Below are positions 8,151 to 18,218 of a DNA stretch of 64,000 bases, one piece after another (the first letter of the stretch is position 1; each line of letters starts with the position of its first letter). The position numbers were made by a program, and so were the translations under genes. The notes under the pieces were generated by a model that searched no databases, had not been told where the DNA came from, and worked only from the letters and a program-made list of their open reading frames with translations. The stretch is from Methylohalomonas sp034521715 (GTDB lineage Bacteria; Pseudomonadota; Gammaproteobacteria; Methylohalomonadales; Methylohalomonadaceae): contig JAXHLY010000013.1 in NCBI GenBank assembly GCA_034521715.1, forward strand, positions 222,701-286,700, read 5' to 3'.

Positions 8151-10265
8151 TCAGGTAATTTCGAAGGATTCTATCTGCGTCATATCACCGATATTATCGA
8201 CAGGCTCGCCGATAAAGTAGCCCATCGCGAAATCAGCACCGCAGTTGATGGCCTGGGTCAACATGCCGGCATCCTCGATAAAGGTGGCGACAACGAGCAC
8301 ACCCTTTTGTCTCAGGCGGTGAAATCTGATCAGGGATTGCCGTGGGATCGGACTGTCCGGACTGGATCTCGGTCAAGAGCTTCTGGCTGATTTTGTAGAT
8401 ATTGAATTTACCCTTGTCGATACAGCTGTTCAGCTGTTCAATATCGTTGAATGAAGACAGGGTGAAACGGAAACCGTAGCTTTGGCGCAGGAACCGGAAC
8501 AGCGCTTCAACCTGGCGCTCCCGGGCGAGGTAGGTCTCCGCGGTAACCTCGATTATTATCGATTTTCCCGGCTCCAGTTTACCGAGCTGTTTCAACAGTT
8601 TGTTCTGCAGCCACTGGAACAGGTTGGCATCGGCAAACGATTCTTCGCTGAGCTTGATAATGAATTCGGGTATCTGCCGGTTGTTCTGACTGAAACTGAC
8701 GATACGACTGACCGTCTGGCGCAGCATCCAGCGGTCCAGCAGTTTCTGATTCCGGGCGTTTTTCAGATCATTGACAATCTGTTCGGCTGGAACGATCTCG
8801 CCATTTGTATCGACCATGCGGACGCGAATACTGTAAAACTCTTTGCCGGATTCTGTCGCGGTATCCGATAACGGCATAACAGGTTGGTAATACTGAATCA
8901 TGCGGTTGTCACCGAAGGCCTGCATGATATCGATATCGTTTCCGGTACTATCCGCACTCGCATCCCCGGCCGCCCCGGTGTCATGCAGTTTCTCGGCGGG
9001 CAGCTCCAGGGTCATTTCCAGCAGGTCTTTTTCCGACAGCGGCGGCCTTGTTTGTGCGGCTGGCGGTTCGGTGCCGGCGGGTTTGCTTTCGGATGCAGTT
9101 GCCTCTGTCGGTTTCTTATGGGTGGTTCCCTGTGCGGGTTTCCGTGGTGTGGATTCCCGCTTTCCGGTCTTGCCGCGGGTGCCGGCTTTTCAGTATCGGG
9201 CCGTGGCTTGTCCTTTACTGCAGGAGCGGGTGCGGATGACGGCTGCGAATATCTGCCTCGGTCGGAGGCCGGTTTGTCCTGTTCTTTTGCCGTCGCCGCC
9301 TTTGCCTGGTCGTCCCCGGCGGGCGCAGGCTTTTTAACGCCTGCAGACGATTGTGTTTTCTCGGGCTGATAAATCGCGTAATCATTGCCGCCGTGCTCCC
9401 TGATCTTTTTGCAGGTCGTACGGGCACTGCGGATGACGTCGCTGGCCGAATTACCGGCATCAGACAGGCGCACGGCACCAATGCTGACAGTATAGGGAAT
9501 CAGCTCATCTTCATACTCATAGGCATCGCCGGCGAGCAAATCGGAAAGTTTCTTCAGTTCCTGCTCCAGCGATGTATCGGCCTGGGGGTTGAACAGCAGA
9601 CCTATCGTGGCATCGCTCATGCGCGTGATACTGGCCTGGTAATTTTCGTCGTTGAAGGAATCGAATGTGATCTTGGCGAGATGCCGCAACAGGCTGTCCT
9701 GCACGATGATGCCGCGATCCTCGCCCAGTTCAATATACTGATCGAGTTCGATCAGGAAGAAAACGGGGGCCGGGCGACCTTTTTCGACGGGCTGTTCCAG
9801 CTTTTTGTAAAACAGTGCCTTGTTGAATGACTGGTTGTTCTGGGTATTGGCCAGTCGGCGTTCATGTTCTTTTTCGTGGGATTTCAGCGCGTCTTCGATG
9901 GCCTGCCTGAGCTTTTCCCGGGTGAGGTTCTGCTTGCGCAGGTAGTCCTGTACGCCGGTCTTCATGGCACGAACGGCAATATCCTCGCTGCCGGCGGCGG
10001 TCATCATGATGACGGGCGGAAAGTTTTCCTGATTTTTCCATTCATTCAGCAGGTCGAGGCCCGTCAGCGAGGCGTTGAGGAAATAGTCCAGGATGACCAG
10101 ATCGCAGCCCGTCCAGTCGAAGTCGAGCGGCGGCGGCCCGCCGACGGCCTGGTTCGCATCCTCGACTATAGTGTCGGGCAGAATGAGATTGATGTAACGG
10201 GTAATCAGTTGCCGGAACGATTCATCATCATCAATAATCAGACAGCGCTTTATGGGTTTTGCCAC
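8151..10265 (-). CDS. FimX-like response regulator with degenerate GGDEF and EAL domains, frameshifted
   Basis: The span of about 704 codons reads as receiver (1-125: LIIDDDESFRQL, VILDYF with the phospho-Asp, MMTAAG), GGDEF-like (about 155-295), a Pro/Lys/Ala-rich linker, and EAL-like (about 460-700). The GGDEF site is replaced by RMSDATIGLLF, and the EAL motif is absent (FYSIRVRMVD at that place), so neither synthesis nor hydrolysis of c-di-GMP is expected. The architecture recalls FimX, a c-di-GMP receptor that acts in type IV pilus assembly, but a PAS domain is not evident. At least two shifts break the frame: one in the linker (about 9010-9170) and one near 8320-8345. After the second, the C-terminal VVATFIEDAGMLTQAINCG continues to TGA at 8151. 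Confidence 0.78.
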
Positions 10266-10695
10266 AGCAGCTCCTTCCTGAAATCAACCCTGAACCATAT
10301 TGGAGACAATAATAAACCCTGCGCCGGATATGCCGGTGCAGCAGCAGACAGCAACATAGGATATTATCAGTAAAATCAAGCGGTTCGGCCTGTTTTAAAA
10401 GCCTGTACGCTAATTGGTGGAATATCCCCGTTGGTTGATCAGCTTAGCACCCGCCCGCCTGTGGGTAACAGCCCGGGTATCATATCAGCCGGCCTGCCCG
10501 GTGGCAGGCGGCTATCGCCGGGCAGCCTGATTCCGCGGGTGCAGGCGCTGGCGGGCCGTGAACTTTATCCGTCGCGCCGGTCCCGGCGCGTGATGAAGGC
10601 TTCTATTATGGGCCACGATGTTGCCGGTGGCGTCCTCTTTCCATGACGCCTGTCGTGACAGTATGATGCCGTTTAAATAACAGGTTAATCGTTTG
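10266..10695. other. Spacer without an assignable gene
   Basis: This spacer separates divergent genes. A plus-strand frame of 71 codons (10431-10646) is open, but it shows no domain, no ribosome-binding site and an Arg/Pro/Gly-rich composition typical of chance frames in GC-rich DNA. The GTGGCAGGCGGC and GGCGCGCCGGTCCCGGCGCG stretches could form hairpins. Promoters for the FimX-like gene should lie near 10266-10330. Confidence 0.4.
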
Positions 10696-11628
10696 ATGTT
10701 TGTTAATACTCTCAGGGATCTCCCTTCTCGCCGGTGTCTTGTTAAACAGTCATTAGCGGCCGCCGACAAAACGGACCCGGATCCGAACCCGGAACATCCG
10801 CACCGAAGAGGCGCGGACGGTAACGTTAATGCCCAGAACAACCTGGCACTCGTCTGTACCTGAATCGGTATCGGCGTTGAACAGGATGTGCGGACGGCGG
10901 GCGGAATGGTTTCGCAAGGCCGCGGACCAGGATGCATATCGAGGCAGATGCAGTTGGGCTACTCTTTACGACATCGGCCGTGGTGTCGAACAGGACAATG
11001 CCCGGGCATTCGACCGGTACCGCCAGGCGGCGCAGCAGGACGATGCCGATGCCATGATCAATCTCGGCGAGATGATTCTTGCCGGCCGCGGTGTGTCGGC
11101 CAGTGCAGTGCAGGCCTGTGACTGGTTTGAAAAGGCCGCAGAGCTGGGTCATGCCGGCGGTCAGTATCTGCTGGGTGAATGTTACCTTGACGGCAGCGGC
11201 GGCGGACGCGATGCCGCCGTCGCGGCGGAACGGTTTCGCCGTCGGCGAACAGCAATACGCCATCGCCCAGGGCCGTACGGGCGTACCTGGCATGAACAGG
11301 GCATCGCGTAACCGCCAGTGACGAAAAAGCAGTGACATGGTACCGGCGCGCGGCGGAGCAGGGCGAGCCGCAGTCGCAGTACAACCTGGGCGTGTTATTG
11401 AGTGAAGGCCGCGGCGCGCCGCGGGATGATGGTGCCGCCGCCGAGTGGTTCCGGCGCGCCGCCGAGCAGGGTGATCCGAATGCGCAGTTCGCGCTGGCGG
11501 GCAGCTATTTCGAGGGCCGTGGCGTCGACGAGGATATGCAGCAGGGCATGCACTGGCGGCCAGCCGTGGCGGCGGACCAGGATTTTGCCCCGGCCCGGCG
11601 CCTGCTCAGCGATATTCAGGAAGAATAG
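10696..11628 (+). CDS. Sel1-like repeat protein, frameshifted
   Basis: A chain of Sel1-type (TPR-like) repeats of about 36 residues can be read by moving between frames: NVNAQNNLALV, GIGVEQDVRTA, AEWFRKAADQDAYRG, YDIGRGVEQDNARAF, DADAMINLGEMILAGRGVS, GQYLLGECYLDGSG, SQYNLGVLLSEGRGAPRDD and NAQFALAGSYFEGRGVDED. Such proteins act as protein-interaction scaffolds, often exported. The start at 10696 is tentative, since the N-terminus is interrupted by shifts near 10850. Further shifts lie near 10900-10960 and 11235-11330. The final repeats (from 11332) and the stop at 11628 are in one frame. Confidence 0.65.
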
Positions 11629-11635
11629 GTTTCCC

Positions 11636-12460
11636 TCAAGGTGCCGGATGCCAGCCGGCGTCGGCCCGGTATTCCGCCACCGGATGGCGGCAGTTGCGCG
11701 ATCGATGCAGCAGACGGCACCCGGCGATCCTGCTGTGGCCTTATCAATCGGTTGAGCTGGGTATGCGGCAGAATATGCTTTTCGATGAATTCATCACCCA
11801 GCGCCCGTACCATCGGCGTATCGGTAAAGCCGGGATGGATCACACCGCAGCGCACACCATGGAAAATGGCCTCCATGGTCAGGGTCGCGGCGGCACCTTC
11901 AAGACCGGCCTTGGTCGTGGCATAGGCTATCTGGCCCTTGTTGCCCTGTGAGGAAATCGAACCGATAACGACTGGCGGTGCCTGGGACCGTTTCATCGGA
12001 TGCGTCGATCGCGCTTGCCGTGGGTGGCGCGGTCCTCGGCAATCCAGGCGACCATCTCCAAGCCCCAATAGATGGGCGCGATCAGGTTGACCTCGACTAC
12101 CTCGCGGAATTTGTCGATGTCATACATTGTCGATTTGCCGGTTTCCTTGTCGACCTTGACCGCCAGCGCATCGCGCGTGATCCCGGCCGCCGGTACACAA
12201 ATGGTGACAATACCGTGTTCCTTGTTCATGTGCTCGAACACCGAGCGCCGGAATGCTTCATCGGTCACGTTGCCCTGGAACGGGACGGCCACTTCGCGGC
12301 GGGCCTGTTTGTTGACCTCATCGGCAGCCGAGTGGACCTCATCGGTGAGATCGACAATGGCGATGGCGCCGGCACCGTTGGCGGCAAGTTCATTGGCGAC
12401 GGCGCGGCCGATGCCACTGGCGGCACCGGTAATGACGGCTACCTGATTTTTGATTTCCAT
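11636..12460 (-). CDS. Short-chain dehydrogenase/reductase, frameshifted
   Basis: An NAD(P)-dependent SDR of about 270 residues. It starts MEIKNQVAVITGAASGIGRA, giving the TGxxxGxG cofactor motif. The catalytic set follows: Ser in VVIGSISSQG and Tyr/Lys in QIAYATTKAGLEGA, then HPGFTDTPM. The usual NNAG is CVPAAGIT here. The ATG at 12460 has no competing family-like start. A shift near 12010-12050 precedes the active-site half, and another near 11700-11740 leads into the C-terminal ADAGWHPAP and stop at 11636. The substrate cannot be predicted. Upstream is a methyltransferase gene on the same strand. Confidence 0.75.
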
Positions 12461-12549
12461 GGCTAACTCCAGAAGGTAAATATTGCACGCATTGTAACGT
12501 GCATTTGCTGCAGCGCAATATAGCACATTCGAGCGAAATACACTGCCGG

Positions 12550-13199
12550 TTAATGGCAGTCGGTGGGGAAGATACGGGAAGCGATCAGGCCGGCCGGCGC
12601 GAGTTCCGTGGCGATGCCCGGCCGGTCGGTGAATGCAAACATCCACCCGTGCCGGCGGCAGGTTGCCCCAGACGCGCGAATAGCCGAGCCGGCGAAAACC
12701 CGCCGGGGCCTGTCCGCCGGGGTCACCCACGCGACAGGTGAACTGGATGTACTGGCCGTCGGTGGCCAGCACCCGGTATACCTGCTGGCACGATCCGCGC
12801 AGGCGGGCGCCAGGGAACGCAGCGGCAGGCTGGAAACGATATGGCCGACCCGGGCGTCGGGGCCCAGAGGGCACGGAGCAGGCTGTCGAGCTGCCTGGCA
12901 TCGCCTTCGATCACGCGTATCGTTGGAAATCGCTTCTGCAACAGGTCCACGAGCACCGGCGAGCGTTCGATACAGACAAGACGCTCGGGATTATCGATCC
13001 GTGACAACAGCGCACGGGTAATGGCACCGGTACCGGCGCCCAGTTCAACCACGTAACCGGACCCGCCTTCGGTAATCCGATTCAGGCACAGCGCTGGCGC
13101 AGCCGGGCGGGAGCTTGGCAGCAGGGCGCCCGTGGAGCGGGGTGGTGATGAATTCACCACAGAATACGGCGGCGGAGACGATTGTTTCCAGTGCCATGT
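12550..13199 (-). CDS. SAM-dependent methyltransferase (phospholipid N-methyltransferase-like), frameshifted
   Basis: The middle of the gene carries a Rossmann methyltransferase core: GSGYVVELGAGTGAITRALL (motif I), RLVCIERSPVLVDLLQKRFP and VIEGDARQLDSLL. The N-terminal part (from ATG 13199, MALETIVSAAVFCGEFITTP, continuing in another frame as RSTGALLPSSRPA) and the late YIQFTCR/NLPPARV stretches resemble bacterial phospholipid N-methyltransferases. These proteins are related to rRNA adenine dimethylases. Shifts lie near 13120-13150 and 12850-12880. The C-terminus is uncertain; TAA at 12550 is the best-supported end. It lies 89 bp upstream of the SDR gene, possibly in one operon. Confidence 0.6.
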
Positions 13200-13388
13200 C
13201 GATGATTACCGAGGTTGTGACGGGGCTGTGGCCCCGCCCTGGATGTCATATAAGTATGTCATGAGACCGCGCCCGCCGAGAGCTTGCATGTCCCGTTTGC
13301 GCCGCGGTTTGTTGCGGGTGATTGGCGTTGAACCACGGGCGTAGACGGCGGTACGGTCTCATGATTATTCTCATTTGCAGAGGGATAG

Positions 13389-14055
13389 ATGATGTTATTT
13401 CCCGGTAAATCAACCACCCTGCCGACAGCCTCTGAAGCCCTGCCGGGCCGTAGCCAGCCACTGAGCATCAGCGGCCGGCATTATGTCAACGGGCATCCGC
13501 TGAAGCCGCCGTTTCCCGCCGGCATGCAGCAGGCTGTGTTCGGGCTCGGCTGCTTCTGGGGAGCCGAGCGCATATTCTGGCAATGAGAATCGGCGTTTAC
13601 GTAACGGCAGTTGGCTATGCCGGCGGCCATACACCGAATCCCACATATGAAGTAAGCCGGCATGCGGTCTGTAATCGGGGTCAGCTGCCCGGAGCGTCGC
13701 GACTCGTCGTCTTTGACCTGGCAGTGGATCGGCTGAAACGACTGCGCAAAACTGCTGCGCACGTTCTGGGAAGCGCATGATCCCACCCAGGGCATGCGCC
13801 AGGGCAATGATGTCGGCACGCAATACCGTTCAGCCATTTATACTTTTGACGATGAACAGCAGCAGATCGCGGAAAGCAGTCGTGCTGAATATAGAGCAGG
13901 GCATTAGCATACGGATCGCCTGGGTGTCATTACCACGGAGATTCAGCCGGCGCCGGCGTTCTATTACGCCGAGGACTATCACCAGCAGTATCTGGCAAAA
14001 AATCCGGCCGGCTATTGCGGACTACGTCGGGACCGGCGTTGCCAGCGCGACGTGA
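13389..14055 (+). CDS. msrA: Peptide methionine sulfoxide reductase MsrA (cytoplasmic type), frameshifted
   Basis: MsrA reduces methionine-S-sulfoxide in proteins. The E. coli-like long N-terminus (HYVNGHPLKPPFPAGMQQAV) leads to the catalytic GLGCFWGAERIFW motif. YVTAVGYAGGHTPNPTYE, FWEAHDPTQGMRQGNDVGTQ and FYYAEDYHQQYLAKNPAGYCG follow in other frames. At least four shifts are needed between 13585 and 13930. The end at 14055 follows VGTGVASAT. Given that every family motif is preserved in order, indel errors are more likely than decay. A second, secreted MsrA is encoded at 19757-20349. Confidence 0.8.
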
Positions 14056-14116
14056 ACATGCATGCTCAAGCCGTTATGATGGGCGTTGGTTTGATTCTGC
14101 CGGGATCCCGGAAAAC

Positions 14117-14929
14117 ATGACCGCACGCGCTATCAAAACCGAAGAATACGCTATTCTCGACGAGCCTTATTATCAGTCGATCGGGGACGAAATCGCAGTC
14201 TATGAAGCTGCCTGGCGCAATCAGTTGCCGGTGTTGCTCAAGGGCCCCACGGGCTGTGGCAAGACCCGGTTCATGGAATACATGAGCTGGTATCTGCAAC
14301 GGCCGATGATCACGGTATCGTGTCATGACGATCTGACGGCTTCCGACCTGGTCGGCCGTTACCTGGTCAAGGGCGGTGAAACCGTGTGGGTGGACGGCCC
14401 ACTGACCCGCGCCGTGCGTTCAGGCAGTCTGTGTTACCTGGATGAAATCGTGGAGGCGCGCAAGGACACGACAGTCGTGATCCATCCGTTATGCGACGAT
14501 CGCAGACTGTTACCGATCGATAAACTCGGCGAGGTCGTCGCGGCACCGCCGGAATTTTCCCTGACCGTATCCTACAACCCGGGTTACCAGAGTGTGCTCA
14601 AGGATCTCAAGCAGAGCACGCGCCAGCGGTTTGTAGCACTGGAATTCGGTTATCCCGGAGTGGAACTGGAAGCGGAGATCATTGCCAGGGAGTCGGGCGT
14701 TGACGGCGAAACCGCTGAGCGGCTGGTGAAAATTGGTCATATGACGCGAAACCTGAAGGACAACGGCCTGGATGAAGGTGCCAGCACGCGACTGTTGGTC
14801 AATGCCGGCAAACTGATAGTCTGTGACGTGAAACCGGCCGTCGCCTGTCAGAGCGCCATTGCCGAGGCATTGACCGATGACCCGGATATGCTGGCAGCGA
14901 TACGGGAATTGATTGCTTCAGTTTATTAG
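14117..14929 (+). CDS. cbbQ: CbbQ/NorQ-type MoxR AAA+ ATPase
   Basis: A 270-residue AAA+ ATPase of the CbbQ/NorQ/GvpN group. Walker A is GPTGCGKTRF (about residue 40), Walker B is CYLDEIVEARKD, and the family stretches SCHDDLTASDLVGRYL, DGPLTRAV and SYNPGYQSVLKDLKQSTRQR are intact. CbbQ works with CbbO to reactivate inhibited Rubisco by removing sugar phosphates; the homologous NorQ/NorD pair inserts metal into nitric oxide reductase. The sequence is closer to CbbQ as I know it, but the family cannot be fixed by eye. ATG 14117 is chosen because MTARAIKTEEYAILDEPYY is the expected N-terminus. The matching CbbO gene follows after a 370-bp repeat-filled spacer. Confidence 0.85.
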   Translation: MTARAIKTEEYAILDEPYYQSIGDEIAVYEAAWRNQLPVLLKGPTGCGKTRFMEYMSWYLQRPMITVSCHDDLTASDLVGRYLVKGGETVWVDGPLTRAVRSGSLCYLDEIVEARKDTTVVIHPLCDDRRLLPIDKLGEVVAAPPEFSLTVSYNPGYQSVLKDLKQSTRQRFVALEFGYPGVELEAEIIARESGVDGETAERLVKIGHMTRNLKDNGLDEGASTRLLVNAGKLIVCDVKPAVACQSAIAEALTDDPDMLAAIRELIASVY

Positions 14930-14968
14930 TTAACTGGTTCATTAGTTTACTGGTTGATTGGTTAATTA

Positions 14969-15159
14969 GGGAGACTCTGAATAATTTGTCATTTCGAGCG
15001 CAGCGAGAAATCACCGAAGGTGTCCCGAGCACAGCGAGGGACCTTCGAAGGCGTCCCGAGCGCAACGAGGGACCTTTATGGAAAGATCTCTCCCTGTGGT
15101 CGAGACAGGGATTTCTCCCGTTGGTCGAAATGACATGCGGGGATTATTCAGAGCTTCCT
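14969..15159. mobile_element. MITE-like element, copy 1 (TA-flanked, terminal inverted repeats)
   Basis: A 191-bp non-coding element between cbbQ and cbbO. Its ends are inverted repeats (GGGAGACTCTGAATAAT on the left; AGGAAGCTCTGAATAAT on the right, read inward). TA dinucleotides sit on both sides (14967-14968 and 15160-15161), as left by Tc1/mariner/IS630-type transposases. Inside are two near-identical GTCCCGAGC(A/G)CA(A/G)CGAGGGACC hairpin units. A 53-bp stretch (15110-15162) is identical, inverted, to 23487-23539 in copy 2. It encodes no protein. Confidence 0.8.
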
Positions 15160-15223
15160 TAGTGATTAGTAATTGGACTCTTGACAAGGTTAGGGCTTGA
15201 ATGATCCTGTTTTAAGCGATTAT

Positions 15224-15300
15224 CCAATCAACCAATCAACCAATCAACCAATCAACCGATCAACCAATCAACCAATCAACCAATCAACGAATCAACCAAT
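15224..15300. repeat. Octanucleotide tandem repeat (CCAATCAA) at the cbbO start
   Basis: Nine octamer units run from 15224 to 15295 (two with single substitutions: CCGATCAA, CGAATCAA) and a partial unit reaches 15300. The array abuts the cbbO ATG at 15299-15301, so the start codon is formed at the repeat edge. Upstream of the array an in-frame TTG at 15197 would translate it as QSTNQPIN repeats. The same AACCAATC-type sequence occurs at about 2031-2066, 14930-14967 and 18233-18260. Confidence 0.9.
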
Positions 15301-17534
15301 GGACCCCGATTCCCGCTGGATACTGCGTGAAATGGTCAGCCGTCCCGGTGACGGTGAGGCATTGCACGATGATAGCGTGTCGATCCCCGATGTCAGTCGC
15401 GCCAGGCTGCAGCGCGTGCGTGCCCTGCTGACACGGCATGGAGATGGTGAACGGGTATATACCGCCATTTGCGAACTCGATGAAGCACAGTGCCGGTTCA
15501 TCATTCACTGGGTGGATGTGATCGCACGCAGCGATTCGGAACTGGCACGGGTTTTTGCCACCCACGCAGTGCAGGCGCTGTCACTCATGGATATGGCCGG
15601 CGTTGAGGCCTGGTTGATCCGGGCAATGGATGCCTACGACAAGCGCGGCCTCGGTTATGCCATCAGCGTTATCGAGGATCTGGAAACCTTTGCCGGGGAA
15701 TACGCCGAACGCCATATCCAGGTCAGCCTCGACAGCGAACTCGGCGTTCTGCAGCCATTGATTATCGGACTCGGTGGCAGGCCGCTAACCATTGCCGCAG
15801 ATGAATCGGGGAAGGCCGCGTCTGCCTACACCGATACGGAATCGATATACCTGCCGGCGAACATACGCTATTTCCGTAATCAGCAACTGAACCGCCGGCT
15901 GCTGACGGCGCAGACCGTCTATCAGTGGGCGCAGAACCGCTACGGCACCTGGCAGCTCAAGCCACTGGAACAGCTTTCGCGATTACCGGATCCCACCACC
16001 AGTATTCAGTTATATGCGCAACTCGAGTGTTACCGGATCGAGGCCTGCCTGGCGCGGGATCTGCCGGGACTCGCGCGCAGCCTGCAGGCGCTGAATTCGG
16101 CCCAGGCAGGATAGATCGCACCGCGCCGAGCCGTGCATGGAGTGTGGCTATCGAGCGCCTGACGATGGAAGATGCGACCGCTGCCGACAGTCTTGAACCG
16201 ATCGATACGCTGCGTGATGAACCCCTGCCAGAGGCACCGTGCTATATCGGTGTCATGTTTCCCGACCGGGTACGCAAACTGCTGCGCAGACGCGTGGCGA
16301 CCGAACGTGATCGCCTGCGGCGCTCGCTGAGTGAACTCGAGCAGCGCGTCATCGGCGACAGCAACCGCGAGAACACGAAACAGAACGACGAAATGACCGA
16401 TGCGCCGAAGCCTGGCGGCCAGTTCTCGATGGCAGAGGGCGACTATGCGGCCGGTGAACGCCAGGTTACGCCACAGCTTGAATACGAGGGCCGCCGGGTG
16501 CAGACACCACCGGATGTGCGTGGGCTGCTGACATCGATACGGCAGGATCTGGGCGAGGTGCCGGAAGATTATCCGGTAACGGCCGGCGACACACCCTATG
16601 ACGCCGATGCCGAGTCGGTACCGCGATTCGCGATTATGATACGGAATCACTGCATTATGCCGACGGTGCACTCAGCTATCCGGAATGGGATTACAATCGC
16701 CAGCGTTACCGCGAGGATTACTGCCTGCTGCAGGAACATACCGTTCAGCCCGGCGATCCGTATTTCATTCAGCAGACACTGCAGAAATACCGCGGACCGC
16801 TGAAATCCATCCGCCGCAGCTTCGAGGCGGTGCTGGGTGAAGACCGGTTGTTGCGCCGTCAGGCGGATGGTGACGATATCGATATCGATGCATTGATCGA
16901 GGCACACGCTGACTTTGTCCGCGGCGCCGAAATGGACGACCGTGTTTACTGCCGCCACCGGCGTGTCGATCGCGATATCGCCGTGATGCTTATGGTCGAC
17001 ATGAGCGGCTCGACACGAGGCTGGGTCAACGATGCCGAGCGCGAGTCACTGGTACTGTTGTGCGAGGCACTGGAAACACTGGGCGATCGCTATGCCATTT
17101 ACGGTTTTTCCGGTCGCACCCATACGCGTTGCGCGATCTATCACATCAAGCACTTTGACGAAGTTTACGGCCGGACCGTGCGCGATCGCATCAGCGGTAT
17201 CAGACCGCAGACCTATACCCGCATGGGTGTGGCCATCCGGCATCTGGGCGGTCTGCTGCGCCAGGTACCGGCCCGCACCAAGCTGCTGGTGACGCTGTCG
17301 GACGGCAAGCCCGAGGATTACGGCAGTTACCGCGGCCGCTACGGCGTCGAGGATACGCGCCGGGCGCTGATCGAGGCCCGCCGTGACGGCATACACGCCT
17401 TTTGCATCACCATCGACAGTGAGGGCGGCGATTACCTGCCGCACATGTACGGGCCCGCCAATTACGCCGTCATCGACCAGGTCAGCCAGCTGCCGCTGAA
17501 GGTCGCCGATATCTACCGCAAGCTCACCACTTGA
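15299..17534 (+). CDS. cbbO: CbbO/NorD-type von Willebrand factor A protein, frameshifted
   Basis: The partner of CbbQ: a protein of about 745 residues with a long helical N-terminal region and a C-terminal VWA domain. The VWA domain has an intact MIDAS: DMSGST at about residue 566, TYTRMGVAIRHLGGLL (Thr), and LLVTLSDGKPEDYG (Asp). CbbO binds Rubisco and links it to the CbbQ hexamer. Three frames are used: 15299-16114, then from about 16100 (SLEPIDTLRDEPLPEAPCYI, a long acidic middle section), then from about 16630 (ESLHYADGALSYPEWDYNRQ) to the stop. ATG 15299 is preferred, though no Shine-Dalgarno is visible because the octamer repeat occupies that place. The next gene (17725) encodes a metallopeptidase-like protein. 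Confidence 0.82.
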
Positions 17535-17574
17535 AGCAATTCGGATCGGTTCATATCTTTCCTGTTTGATTCGT

Positions 17575-17722
17575 TGTCATCTCAGATTTCCCGAAACTTG
17601 TCTGCGGCATTCTGTCATTTCGGCCGCCGCGAGAAATCTTTTCAGAAGAGCCGTCATGTCGACAGGTTTTTCCGCTTCGCTTGAAATGACAATATTTTCA
17701 GGAATTACCTTAGGAATATTCG
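17575..17722. mobile_element. Degenerate third copy of the MITE-like element
   Basis: The spacer after cbbO resembles the elements at 14969 and 23490. It contains GTCATTTCGGCCGCCGCGAG at about 17612 and, at the right end, GAAATGACAATATTTTCAGG followed by AATTACCTTAG. The right end reversed (CTAAGGTAATTCCTGAAAAT) aligns with the intact terminus CTAAGGAAGCTCTGAATAAT. Boundaries are approximate; the left end has diverged most. Confidence 0.5.
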
Positions 17723-17724
17723 TC

Positions 17725-18218
17725 ATGCCATTCGACTATTACCATCGCCTGTCGAAGCGTCACCAGGCGGATTATATCGCCAGAGCGATCAGCTGATCGA
17801 CGTGACACTGAAAATGCCGCAGGCCCTGCGGCCGGGCGTACCGATACTGCGCCGGGCTCTGGCCAACGACGACCGGCGGGCGGTGGAACTGGCCTGCAAG
17901 GGACTGGCCGCGGGCCTGTGTGCCGACCTGGGCGTGGTACCGGTAACCGTGAAAGTCCTTGCCGTCAGGCCGCATAATGACTATGCGGAACTGCATGGTT
18001 TATACGAAGCGGCGTACGGCCGCAAGCGTGCCGTTATCAGCCTGTGGATGCGGACAGCACAGCACAAGCGCGTTGTCGCATTCAAGACCTTCCTGCGTAC
18101 ACTGCTGCATGAATTCTGTCACCATCTGGATTACGAGCATTACCGGCTGGCAGAATCGTTTCACACCGAGGGATTTTTCAAGCGCGAGTCGTCGCTGTTC
18201 AAGCAACTGGTTGAATAG
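17725..18218 (+). CDS. Zinc metallopeptidase-like protein, one frameshift
   Basis: A protein of about 164 residues starting MPFDYYHRLSKRHQADYIA, a shift near 17780, then SDQLIDVTLKMPQALRPG in a second frame through to the stop. Near the C-terminus LLHEFCHHLDYE supplies an HExxH zinc-binding motif, followed by FHTEGFFKRESSLFKQL. This pattern (HExCHHxD ... HTxGFF) resembles small SprT/WLM-like metallopeptidase folds found next to cbbQ/cbbO, but I do not know an assigned role. It is the third gene of the cbbQ-cbbO block, 190 bp after cbbO with a degenerate MITE between. A function with CbbQO is inference from position. Confidence 0.6.

Noticed and set aside
8884..9369. Plus-strand Gly/Phe/Cys-rich frame
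   Set aside because: Antisense shadow of the Pro/Lys/Ala-rich linker of the FimX-like gene.
10431..10646. 71-codon frame as a gene
   Set aside because: No ribosome-binding site, no domain, and a composition expected of chance frames in GC-rich DNA.
15224..15300. Possible CRISPR array
   Set aside because: Units are 8 bp and contiguous, without spacers, and no cas genes are present.
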